A stretch of DNA of 5,754 nucleotides from assembly GCA_026387085.1 (NCBI GenBank), contig JAPLMK010000107.1, forward strand, positions 1 through 5,754, read 5' to 3'. Origin of the DNA: Candidatus Omnitrophota bacterium (lineage in GTDB: Bacteria > Ratteibacteria > UBA8468 > MWAK01). Shown here piece after piece: positions 1-5,754 of this stretch; position 1 is the stretch's first letter; every line of letters starts with the position of its first letter. Both the position numbers and the translations under genes were made by a program. Below the pieces are notes generated by a model. The model was not told the DNA's origin. It ran no database searches and worked only from the letters and a program-made list of their open reading frames with translations.

Positions 1-7
1 GTACCAT
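1..7 (-). CDS. Start of a divergent leftward gene (5' end only, product unknown)
   Basis: Read on the minus strand, an ATG lies at bases 7-5 followed by GTA and one more base, giving only Met-Val before the window ends. It is preceded by GGAGG (plus-strand CCTCC at 14-18) with a 6-base spacer, which is near-ideal Shine-Dalgarno placement. Upstream of that sits a strong leftward promoter candidate at 142-113. These three elements in correct order support a real gene start, although the coding part is too short to say anything about the product. It would be divergently transcribed from the pseudopilin gene, with a leader of about 100 bases. Confidence 0.55.
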
Positions 8-25
8 CTTACACCTCCGTTTGTC

Positions 26-49
26 TCCTGAGGCAATCCCGCCTCAGGA
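26..49 (-). promoter_or_regulatory. Perfect 9-bp hairpin in the leader of the leftward gene
   Basis: TCCTGAGGC (26-34) and GCCTCAGGA (41-49) are exact reverse complements around a 6-base loop. On the minus strand the hairpin would sit in the 5' untranslated region, ending 7 bases before the GGAGG ribosome binding site of the gene starting at base 7. There is no run of T on either side, so it is not a classical intrinsic terminator. A role as an mRNA-stabilising or translation-modulating leader structure, or as a protein binding site, is inference. I could not match it to a known riboswitch class. Confidence 0.5.
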
Positions 50-74
50 CTTGCTCCCGGGCAGGCGGAGAACG

Positions 75-97
75 CCGGCGCCGGGTAACGTTGTTAC
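75..97. repeat. Two adjacent short inverted repeats in the divergent intergenic region
   Basis: CCGGCGCCGG (75-84) is a perfect 10-base palindrome. It is directly followed by GTAAC-GTT-GTTAC (85-97), a perfect 5-bp inverted repeat with a 3-base centre. Both lie just downstream of the expected start of leftward transcription (near base 106). They could be an operator for a dimeric regulator or part of a structured leader. Short GC-rich palindromes can arise by chance, so a function is not shown. Confidence 0.35.
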
Positions 98-112
98 TGC
101 GGGCACAACTTC

Positions 113-142
113 ATTAAACCACAGGGCTGAATCTCTTGTCAA
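113..142 (-). promoter_or_regulatory. Leftward sigma70-like promoter
   Basis: On the minus strand, TTGACA (142-137, six of six matches to the -35 consensus) is followed after 18 bases by TTTAAT (118-113, five of six matches to TATAAT). Transcription would begin near base 106 and run left into the gene starting at base 7, leaving a leader of about 100 bases. The match is by eye, and the host's consensus is assumed to resemble the standard housekeeping sigma factor. Confidence 0.55.
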
Positions 143-158
143 GAGCGCTTTGGTAGTT

Positions 159-187
159 TTGACTTCTTCCTTTGCTCAGGATACAAT
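159..187 (+). promoter_or_regulatory. Rightward sigma70-like promoter for the pseudopilin gene
   Basis: TTGACT (159-164, five of six) and TACAAT (182-187, five of six) are separated by the optimal 17 bases. Transcription would start near 193-195, giving a leader of about 65 bases before the ATG at 259. The -35 boxes of this and the leftward promoter are back to back, 16 bases apart, with the palindrome AGCGCT (144-149) between them, a natural place for shared regulation. The next two rightward genes lack clear promoters of their own and may be read from here. Confidence 0.55.
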
Positions 188-232
188 TTAGCCTGTATTC
201 TCCGCATAAAGTTAGAAATTTACCCCGAGGAG

Positions 233-238
233 TATAAT
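233..238 (+). promoter_or_regulatory. Isolated TATAAT, possible secondary -10 box
   Basis: TATAAT is a perfect -10 hexamer, but the best -35 candidate (GTTAGA at 211-216, 16-base spacer) matches only three of six positions. A transcript from here would start near 245 and leave only about 14 bases before the ATG at 259. It overlaps the in-frame stop TAA (235-237) upstream of the pseudopilin and immediately follows GAGGAG at 227-232. It could be chance in an AT-rich stretch. Confidence 0.25.
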
Positions 239-258
239 TTTTTGCCGTCATACCATAT

Positions 259-942
259 ATGCGCAGAATGATTAACCGGAAAGGCTTCACCCTTATTGAA
301 CTGCTGGTCGTAATTGCCATCATCGCCATTCTCGCGGCGATGATGTTGCCTGCCTTGAGCAATGCCCGGGAGATGGCAAGAAGGGCAAAATGCATCAGTA
401 ATTTGAAACAATTAGGCCTGGCGTGGACGATGTATCTTCAAGATAATGATGAGAACTTTTATGATGTGGCTTGCTGGTGGATTTGGGGCGGAAAAGTGGG
501 CACGGTCGGAGCGGGATACGGACCGTACCCCTTTAATGACCCCGGTTTTGTCAGGCCCCTTAACTTTTATGTAAGCAATAATTTTGAACTTTTCCGGTGT
601 CCTTCGGACAAAGGCAGGCCGTTGGAAGCGTGGAACGAACAGCATACTTACGATGCGATGGGCAACAGTTATTCTTATAATTGTGTCGGCAACTTTGATT
701 CTGGAAGCGGTTCGCGGCAGGGTGGCTTGCTTGGCAGGAAACTGAGCCAGATCAGGGATTCTTCGAAAACGGTTTTCATCGGAGACGGCGTAATTGTCGA
801 GCATGTAAATGGCGGGGCGCAGAATATGCGCTGGCATAATAAGAACGCGCCTTGGGCAAACGTTCTTTTTGTCGACGGTCACGTAGATTGGATTTTAATC
901 ACGCCGTCAGCATCAGGAAGTAACTGGACTTTTATTCCTTGA
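259..942 (+). CDS. Type II secretion/type IV pilin-like pseudopilin with DG-type C-terminal motif
   Basis: This is a 227-residue prepilin-like protein. A short charged leader (MRRMINRKG, residues 1-9) ends in Gly and is followed by Phe10, with the conserved Glu at 14 (fifth residue of the mature protein) and a hydrophobic helix at about 10-32. Such proteins are cleaved and N-methylated by a prepilin peptidase and anchored in the inner membrane, or assembled into a pseudopilus. The segment AKCISNLKQLGLA (43-55), FRCPSD (112-117) and a terminal H...VDGHVDW block (193-211) are typical of the 'H-X9-DG' pseudopilins common in PVC bacteria. Here the His193 to Asp206 spacing is 12 residues rather than 9. 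The ATG at 259 is the first start after an in-frame TAA at 235; Met4 (base 268) is an alternative and leaves an equally plausible leader. No ribosome binding site is well placed for either. No secretion machinery is visible nearby, so the partner system is unknown. Family assignment is firm, exact role is not. Confidence 0.93.
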   Translation: MRRMINRKGFTLIELLVVIAIIAILAAMMLPALSNAREMARRAKCISNLKQLGLAWTMYLQDNDENFYDVACWWIWGGKVGTVGAGYGPYPFNDPGFVRPLNFYVSNNFELFRCPSDKGRPLEAWNEQHTYDAMGNSYSYNCVGNFDSGSGSRQGGLLGRKLSQIRDSSKTVFIGDGVIVEHVNGGAQNMRWHNKNAPWANVLFVDGHVDWILITPSASGSNWTFIP

Positions 943-987
943 TTGCCGGAAATAATGGTTGAAACTTCTTGATAACTTACAGCGGGT

Positions 988-992
988 AGGAG
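988..992 (+). promoter_or_regulatory. Ribosome binding site of the aminopeptidase-like gene
   Basis: AGGAG lies 9 bases before the ATG at 1002 and supports that start. The 59-base gap after the pseudopilin stop contains no hairpin plus T-run that would separate the genes transcriptionally. Confidence 0.7.
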
Positions 993-1001
993 AGCGGATT
1001 T

Positions 1002-2867
1002 ATGTGGCAACCTATCTACAACAGTTTGCTCGGAAGGTTCAGCGGGGAACGCGCCTTTGCGCAAGCGTATGAGCAGAACCGTCTCGAGCGATTTTTTACT
1101 TTCCCCAACTTTGAACGCTCGGCGCAACGGTGTGCCGCGCAGTTGCAATCGGCCGGGCTGGAGGAAGTTCAGGTAGAGGACTTTCCCGCCGATGGCAAGA
1201 CCGCATGGTCGGGTTGGCGGGCGATGAAGGCCTGGGATGTCGAATCTGCCCGGCTCTTGATGGTTACGCCGCGGCAAGAACTGCTGTCTGACTGGAGGAT
1301 TAAACCCGCGAGTCTTGTTATGTATTCCGGTCCCGGCGCGGTGGAAGCAGAGGTTGTGGAATGGAACGGCGAGACGGACGCGGACCTTACCGGAAAAATT
1401 CCGTTTACCCGCCAGCGCATCAACGATGTCTATCCCCAGATGAAGCGTTTGGGAGTTTCCGGCATCCTCTCCGATTTTATCGGTATTCTGCCGGGGGTTC
1501 GCGATTCATCCGACTTATTTGATGAGGTCCGGTGGGAGAATAGCGGGTTAAGGCCGGCGCAAGGCGCGGCCTGGGGTTTCATGCTTACCCCGCGCCAGGG
1601 CGCCATGTTGCGGGAGCTGTTGCGCCAGGGCAGCGTGCGCGTCCTCGTGGAGATTAAAAGCCGCGTTTATGACGGTCTTTTTAAATCAGCGACCGGCATC
1701 ATCCGCGGCGCAGAGATTCCGGAAGAAGAGATACTTTTCTCCAGCCATCTTTATGAGCCCGGGGCAAATGATAACGCCTCCGGAGTCGGAGTTGGTCTCG
1801 AACTTGCGCATATTCTGAACGAGGCTATTTCGGCAGGAATATTGCCGCGGCCGCGCCGCAGTATTCGTTTTCTGTTTAATTGGGAAGGTTGCGGACTGAT
1901 TGCCTGGTTTGAGAAACACGGGAACCGCCGGATTCTTGGCGGTATCAACATCGATGAAATTGGCGTAGACCAGGTGAAGGGGCATTCGGTAGCGCACCTC
2001 TTTATGCCGCCCGCATCTAACGCCTCCTGCATTGGTGACCTGGCCCGTTATTTGTGCGGTCAAATTCTCTCGCCGCAGGTTCGCTGGAAAGCGGTGGCTG
2101 ACCGCGCGGATATTATCAATGACACCATTACCTCCGACCCTCATATCGACACCGTCATGCCGTGCCTGATCCAGTATCCCTCCCGTTTCTATCATTCATC
2201 CGGCGATGTGCCGGAAACCCTCAGCCCCGAGGTTATGGAGCGGTTTGGTCTGCTCAGCGGAACGCACCTTTACTTTCTGGCGAACGCCGGACCGCGGGAA
2301 GCCGCATATCTGGCGCGCCTGCTCCTTGATAATTGCCGGGAGAAACTTGGTGAGTCGGAGGCGCGCTTGCGGGCAGGAAATTGGCCTTTTGATAAACAAC
2401 GGAGCCAGAAATGGTTCCGGGAGCAGTTTCAGGTCAAGGCAAGTTCGCTGAACAAATTTGGTTTTGCGGGCGAGGAGCGTGAGGCGCTGGAGCAGACCCT
2501 CACTGAAATACTCGAAGAATGGTCCCGGCGAATGGAGTCATTTTTTCCAAAAAGGGAACTCCGCCAAGCGGATGAATCGCTTCTTAAACGCGCCCGCGCT
2601 CTCATTCTTAACCGTACGACGCTTGGCGCGCCCAAAGCCTGGGAGAGTTTAGCGCTTTCGGCCGAAGAAGAGCAGGAATACCGGCGTATCCTTTACGGAA
2701 ACAACCTTGATTTGCTCTTTCATCGCCTCTGCTACGAAGAGACTGCTATCGCCCGGACTTCATCTGGTACGCTTGTTGAGAAAAAAGAGGCAACTCAAAT
2801 TGCGTTGGACGCGATTTTCTACTTGGTTGGTTTGCTCATCAAGAATGGTTATTTAGCGGCGGAGTAA
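1002..2867 (+). CDS. DUF4910/M28-like aminopeptidase-fold protein with PA-like domain
   Basis: This 621-residue protein has no signal peptide or membrane segment, so it is predicted to be cytoplasmic. Residues about 105-220 resemble a protease-associated (PA-like) insertion, including LTGKIPFTRQ and a GVSGIL strand. The zinc-peptidase core follows: H249-L-Y-E-P-G-A-N-D257-N-A-S-G, then FNWE295GCGLIAW, then NID318E, then YH398SSGD. By eye these match metal or catalytic positions of peptidase family M28, and the ANDNASG block and the EGCGLIAW block look closest to the DUF4910 branch. The Asp of the M28 'HxD' pair is Tyr251 here, and the second Glu of the usual 'EE' pair is Gly296, so the metal site may be altered. 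Residues about 430-621 form a charged, mostly helical tail that I do not recognise. A metal-dependent aminopeptidase or amide hydrolase role is likely from family knowledge, with substrate unknown. It sits 59 bases after the pseudopilin and 87 before the secreted protein, in the same direction. Confidence 0.8.
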   Translation: MWQPIYNSLLGRFSGERAFAQAYEQNRLERFFTFPNFERSAQRCAAQLQSAGLEEVQVEDFPADGKTAWSGWRAMKAWDVESARLLMVTPRQELLSDWRIKPASLVMYSGPGAVEAEVVEWNGETDADLTGKIPFTRQRINDVYPQMKRLGVSGILSDFIGILPGVRDSSDLFDEVRWENSGLRPAQGAAWGFMLTPRQGAMLRELLRQGSVRVLVEIKSRVYDGLFKSATGIIRGAEIPEEEILFSSHLYEPGANDNASGVGVGLELAHILNEAISAGILPRPRRSIRFLFNWEGCGLIAWFEKHGNRRILGGINIDEIGVDQVKGHSVAHLFMPPASNASCIGDLARYLCGQILSPQVRWKAVADRADIINDTITSDPHIDTVMPCLIQYPSRFYHSSGDVPETLSPEVMERFGLLSGTHLYFLANAGPREAAYLARLLLDNCREKLGESEARLRAGNWPFDKQRSQKWFREQFQVKASSLNKFGFAGEEREALEQTLTEILEEWSRRMESFFPKRELRQADESLLKRARALILNRTTLGAPKAWESLALSAEEEQEYRRILYGNNLDLLFHRLCYEETAIARTSSGTLVEKKEATQIALDAIFYLVGLLIKNGYLAAE

Positions 2868-2868
2868 A

Positions 2869-2958
2869 ATGACGGGCAGGTTCCTCATCCTCATCGACCC
2901 GCGCGGCATCGGACAGTTGTTCTTTGCCCATAGGAATTACAAAAAGGAGACACGATGA
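2869..2958 (+). CDS. Possible 29-residue small ORF linking the flanking genes
   Basis: The ATG at 2869 follows the TAA of the upstream gene by a single base, and the ORF's own TGA (2956-2958) overlaps the ATG of the next gene in an ATGA arrangement. The predicted product begins MTGRFLILIDPRG and ends in a basic tail (HRNYKKETR). I recognise no family. GGAG at 2861-2864 is only 4 bases from its start, tight for a ribosome binding site, so re-initiation after the upstream stop is the more likely route. It could serve as a translational coupler, but an open frame of this length can occur by chance, and the downstream gene has its own good ribosome binding site. Confidence 0.25.
   Translation: MTGRFLILIDPRGIGQLFFAHRNYKKETR
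2944..2949 (+). promoter_or_regulatory. Ribosome binding site of the secreted multidomain gene
   Basis: AAGGAG lies 5 bases before the ATG at 2955. This, together with the signal peptide that begins exactly there, fixes the start of the large gene. Confidence 0.75.
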
Positions 2959-5754
2959 TAAGAATCAAAAAGTGGTTTATTTTGAGTATTGTATGTATCG
3001 GTTTTTCCGCCTCGACGCTTTCAGCCGCAACTATTGAATTCATTAAAATAGATAGCCCGCCCGACATGAAGGGGGACCTTTCTGACCCTCTTTGGAAAAA
3101 GGCGAAATTATATACCGGCTTCACTCTTCTCGGCGACTTTACTCCTCTCGGCAAGCAGGATGAGAAGGCGAAGGCGCAAACCGAGGTTTATCCCCTGTAC
3201 GACGACCACAATCTTTATATCGGAGTAGTGTGTTATGAACCCCTGATGGAAAAGGTTTCCGGCAAGATTACCGCTCACGACGGACCGGTCTTCGGCGATG
3301 ACGACATAGAAATTTTTCTTTCGCCCGGCGGAGACCGAATGTTCCAGCTTATTACCAATAGTATCGGCACGCAGTATGATTCTGTCAATGAGCTTTATTG
3401 GCAGGTGCAGACAACGAAATTTTCTGACCGCTGGACTGCGGAGATACGTATTCCGTTCAGCAGCCTTGAACTGACCTCGGGGACACCCGCAAGTTGGGTA
3501 TTCAATGTGGGACGGGGACGGACGGCTCAAGAAGAGTACAGTGATATAATTCCGACCAGCGGATTTTGGGCGTGGGAGCATGTTAAGAAAGAGGCGAAAA
3601 CCTCCCGTTTAGATGTTGATTTTCAACAGTTTTTTTACCAGGTCAAGAATCTTGCGTATTCCACGTGTTATACCCGCGAAGGAAAAATCGAAAACACCCT
3701 TGAGGTCGAGATTGCAAACCAGTCTTCGGAAGACAGCCGCATTATCGCAACCATAGAAGCAGAATCTGACGGGAAACCTGTTGGAGCGTGGACCGAGACA
3801 GTTTCTTTAAAGAAAGGAGAAATGTGTCCGTTAACCATTCCGGTTTCTTCTCCGCTACAGAACGTAGATAAGTTGCGCTGGAGTGTGGAGTTGAGGAATG
3901 CATCCAGCGGCAAGGTGTTTCTCTCGCGGGTATACAAAGCAATTGAAGAAAAACCCTTGTTGGACGTATTTGAAGTCCAGCCGGTTTATAATTCCGCGTT
4001 TTACACCGGCCAGGAACGGAAAGTCGTGCTTGACATTAATGTGAATTCGCTCGCGCCCGGTCTTTCGGTGGTATTTACCGTTTCAAAAGACGAAAAGATT
4101 TTGGCGACATACCGTAAACCCTTGAAGAAGAACTATGTTTTTGACTGGTCATCCTATCCTTGCGGGAAGTACCGGTTGGAGACCAGGTTGCTTGAGAAAG
4201 ACCGGACCGTGCTCGCCCAAAATACGCGGGTTCTGGAAATCCTCAAGCCCGCTGCCGCGGGAACTGAGGTTACCATCTCAAAGAAGAATTATCTTCTGGT
4301 CGACAACAAACCGTTCTTTCCCATCGGATTCTTTCATGCTCCATTCGCAGAGGAGAAGGTGAACCAGCTGGGATTTACCGCCAACTTCACCTATGACCGG
4401 GCCCTTGACCTGGATATTAAAAAACTGCAGGGCCTGATTACGACCACGTTCGTTTCTCTCTCGCAACTGGGCATGATGGGGATGATAGACATGGAAGGAA
4501 CCGCCATGAAGGACCTGTCTAAAGACCGTTTGTCGCCTGAAGAAACCGAGAACGTGAAACGGGTAGTCACCACCATTAAGGAGGCACCCGGGCTACTCGG
4601 CTACTATCTGCACGATGAGCCGGAAGGCCGTAACGTTTCTTCCCGGTTTTTGGCAGATTACAGCCGTATCGTGAAAGAGACAGACCCTTATCATCCGACC
4701 ATTGTTCTAGGTCACACCATCGGGATAAAAAAGTATTTTGTTTCCGACATTTACATGCCGGACGCGTACATAGATTGCCCGAAAGACAAACCCGCAGACA
4801 TGCGAGTAGTTAAGACGGATATGGGTATTGCTTCGGAGATAGTTCAGAAACGGAGGGGAAAGGGCATGGTTATGGCTACGCTGAAAGCCATAGATTATAC
4901 TCCGGACGGGAGCGGCCAGCGCGCTCCGACATTTACCGAAATGAGGAATTCCAGTTACGGAGCGGTGATATATGGCGCCCGGGGTATTTTCTATTATACC
5001 TATTACGGCCACAGCGGGGTAAAAGCATATCCCGGGTCCTGGGAAGCCGTAAAGATGGTTGCCCGGGAAATGAAGTATCTGGCGCCGGCGGTTATGGACG
5101 GAGAACCTGTTTTGGAGGTGAAGACCGCTGATTCCAACATTGACATCTTTGCGCGCCGATACCGGAATAACCTGTATCTCATCGCAATCAATAAAACTTT
5201 AACATCCCGGGAGGTTGATATTAATATCGGGAAATCGTTCGGATACCTTAATGTTCTCTCTGAGGGAAGAAAAGTTACCATCCGGGGAGGAAAATTCTCC
5301 GACCGATTTGAGGACTACGGGGTCCACATTTACACCACTGATCCGGCGATGCCGAACTTAAAGACGCTCGCCGTGGTCAAAAATGAAATTGTCGATGTCC
5401 TGGAGAAAGCGGTTAAAAAAGGCAACATTGCGCATGCGGCGCTCGGCACCAAGATACAATCGTCCACCAGTATCGCTTGGGGCGGCAAATTGACCAATAT
5501 TATCAATGGTGTAACCGATGATGTACAATGGTTGTTTGACTATGTGAGACCCGGAACCCCGCAGTGGATAGAACTTAATTTTCCGAAAACAAGCACGATA
5601 CAAAAAGTGGTTGTTTATAACGCGCAGGCGGCAGGGTTCGTTACTGTTATTGATTATCAAATTCAGGTGAACCGTGAGGGCTCGTGGGTTACCGTTGCCA
5701 CCGGAGAAGGGAACACGAAGCCGGTCATTGAAGAGACCTTTCCGGCAGTGGTGA
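2955..5754 (+). CDS. Secreted multidomain CBM9-like / TIM-barrel glycosidase-like / F5/8C-like protein (3' end outside window)
   Basis: The frame is open for 933 residues to the right edge, so the C-terminus is missing. A signal peptide is clear: basic MIRIKK, a hydrophobic core, and a likely cleavage after LSA (24) or SAA (25). Residues about 26-215 form a CBM9-like (DOMON-type) sandwich, with GDLSDPLW (40-47), YDDHNLYIGV (82-91), GDDDIEIFLSP (114-124) and a WTAEIRIPFSSL strand. About 216-440 look like two Ig-like beta-sandwiches. About 445-700 fit a clan-A TIM barrel: FFPIGFFH (454-461), GYYLHDEPEG (549-558, with E555 the likely acid), SDIYMPDAY (597-605) and GARGIFYYTYYG (674-685). A further sandwich covers about 700-815. 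From about 824 an F5/8 type C-like (CBM32-type) domain begins, with NIINGVTDD and PQWIELNFP near W871. The likely role is binding and cleaving a polysaccharide or glycan outside the cytoplasm. The substrate is unknown, and no nucleophile Glu is evident at the end of strand 7. I see no membrane anchor in the visible part. Confidence 0.85.
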   Translation, partial: MIRIKKWFILSIVCIGFSASTLSAATIEFIKIDSPPDMKGDLSDPLWKKAKLYTGFTLLGDFTPLGKQDEKAKAQTEVYPLYDDHNLYIGVVCYEPLMEKVSGKITAHDGPVFGDDDIEIFLSPGGDRMFQLITNSIGTQYDSVNELYWQVQTTKFSDRWTAEIRIPFSSLELTSGTPASWVFNVGRGRTAQEEYSDIIPTSGFWAWEHVKKEAKTSRLDVDFQQFFYQVKNLAYSTCYTREGKIENTLEVEIANQSSEDSRIIATIEAESDGKPVGAWTETVSLKKGEMCPLTIPVSSPLQNVDKLRWSVELRNASSGKVFLSRVYKAIEEKPLLDVFEVQPVYNSAFYTGQERKVVLDINVNSLAPGLSVVFTVSKDEKILATYRKPLKKNYVFDWSSYPCGKYRLETRLLEKDRTVLAQNTRVLEILKPAAAGTEVTISKKNYLLVDNKPFFPIGFFHAPFAEEKVNQLGFTANFTYDRALDLDIKKLQGLITTTFVSLSQLGMMGMIDMEGTAMKDLSKDRLSPEETENVKRVVTTIKEAPGLLGYYLHDEPEGRNVSSRFLADYSRIVKETDPYHPTIVLGHTIGIKKYFVSDIYMPDAYIDCPKDKPADMRVVKTDMGIASEIVQKRRGKGMVMATLKAIDYTPDGSGQRAPTFTEMRNSSYGAVIYGARGIFYYTYYGHSGVKAYPGSWEAVKMVAREMKYLAPAVMDGEPVLEVKTADSNIDIFARRYRNNLYLIAINKTLTSREVDINIGKSFGYLNVLSEGRKVTIRGGKFSDRFEDYGVHIYTTDPAMPNLKTLAVVKNEIVDVLEKAVKKGNIAHAALGTKIQSSTSIAWGGKLTNIINGVTDDVQWLFDYVRPGTPQWIELNFPKTSTIQKVVVYNAQAAGFVTVIDYQIQVNREGSWVTVATGEGNTKPVIEETFPAVV

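Noticed and set aside
26..49. Intrinsic terminator
   Set aside because: The hairpin is perfect but has no T-run on either strand and lies in a predicted 5' leader.
412..882. Long minus-strand open frame of 156 codons opposite the pseudopilin
   Set aside because: It lies entirely antisense to a firmly identified gene, has no recognisable motifs and is explained as a shadow of that gene's codon pattern.
1686..2195. Minus-strand open frame of 169 codons
   Set aside because: It is antisense to the conserved metal-site region of the peptidase-like gene, and its translation shows no family resemblance or ribosome binding signal worth reporting.
2919..2945. Possible promoter TTGTTC...TACAAA before the secreted gene
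   Set aside because: The two boxes match the consensus poorly and the spacer is about 15 bases, too short, so it is no better than chance.
2955..3026. Lipoprotein signal in the secreted protein (Cys14)
   Set aside because: The residues before Cys14 are S-I-V, and Val directly before the Cys does not fit a lipobox; a standard signal peptide cut after residue 24 or 25 fits better.
3108..3581. Minus-strand open frame of 157 codons
   Set aside because: It is antisense to the CBM9-like domain of the large secreted gene, whose sense frame has clear conserved motifs.

Overview
The window looks like chromosomal DNA from a free-living or gut/sediment bacterium of the PVC type (Lentisphaerota, Kiritimatiellota, Planctomycetota) or a neighbour such as Omnitrophota or Armatimonadota. 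The grounds are an orphan 'GFTLIELLVV' pseudopilin with a DG-type C-terminal motif, a gene type highly amplified in those phyla, beside a very large secreted carbohydrate-binding/hydrolase-like protein. Base composition is roughly balanced and I could not name a genus.

Layout: bases 8-258 are a divergent intergenic control region. A leftward gene appears to start at base 7 (perfect Shine-Dalgarno, ATG on the minus strand) and runs off the left edge. Back-to-back sigma70-like promoters face outward: TTGACA-18-TTTAAT leftward and TTGACT-17-TACAAT rightward. The leftward leader holds a perfect 9-bp hairpin and two more inverted repeats. Three rightward genes follow: a pseudopilin (259-942), a cytoplasmic DUF4910/M28-like aminopeptidase-fold protein of 621 residues (1002-2867), and a secreted multidomain protein starting at 2955 and still open at the right edge (CBM9-like, beta-sandwich region, TIM-barrel glycosidase-like, beta-sandwich, F5/8 type C-like). 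A possible 29-residue ORF links the second and third genes by close stop/start contacts.

The three rightward genes are co-directional, with gaps of 59 and 87 bases, each downstream gene has a ribosome binding site, and I see no terminator between them, so co-transcription from the promoter at 159-187 is plausible. A role in polysaccharide or glycoprotein use at the cell surface would fit (surface pseudopilin, exported hydrolase-like protein), but the link to the cytoplasmic peptidase-like protein is inference. I found no RNA genes, CRISPR arrays, insertion sequences or tandem repeats. Nothing here proves a new system. The items most worth checking are the divergent control region, the aminopeptidase-like protein with altered metal-site residues, and the TIM-barrel domain with a clear 'DEP' acid but no obvious nucleophile.
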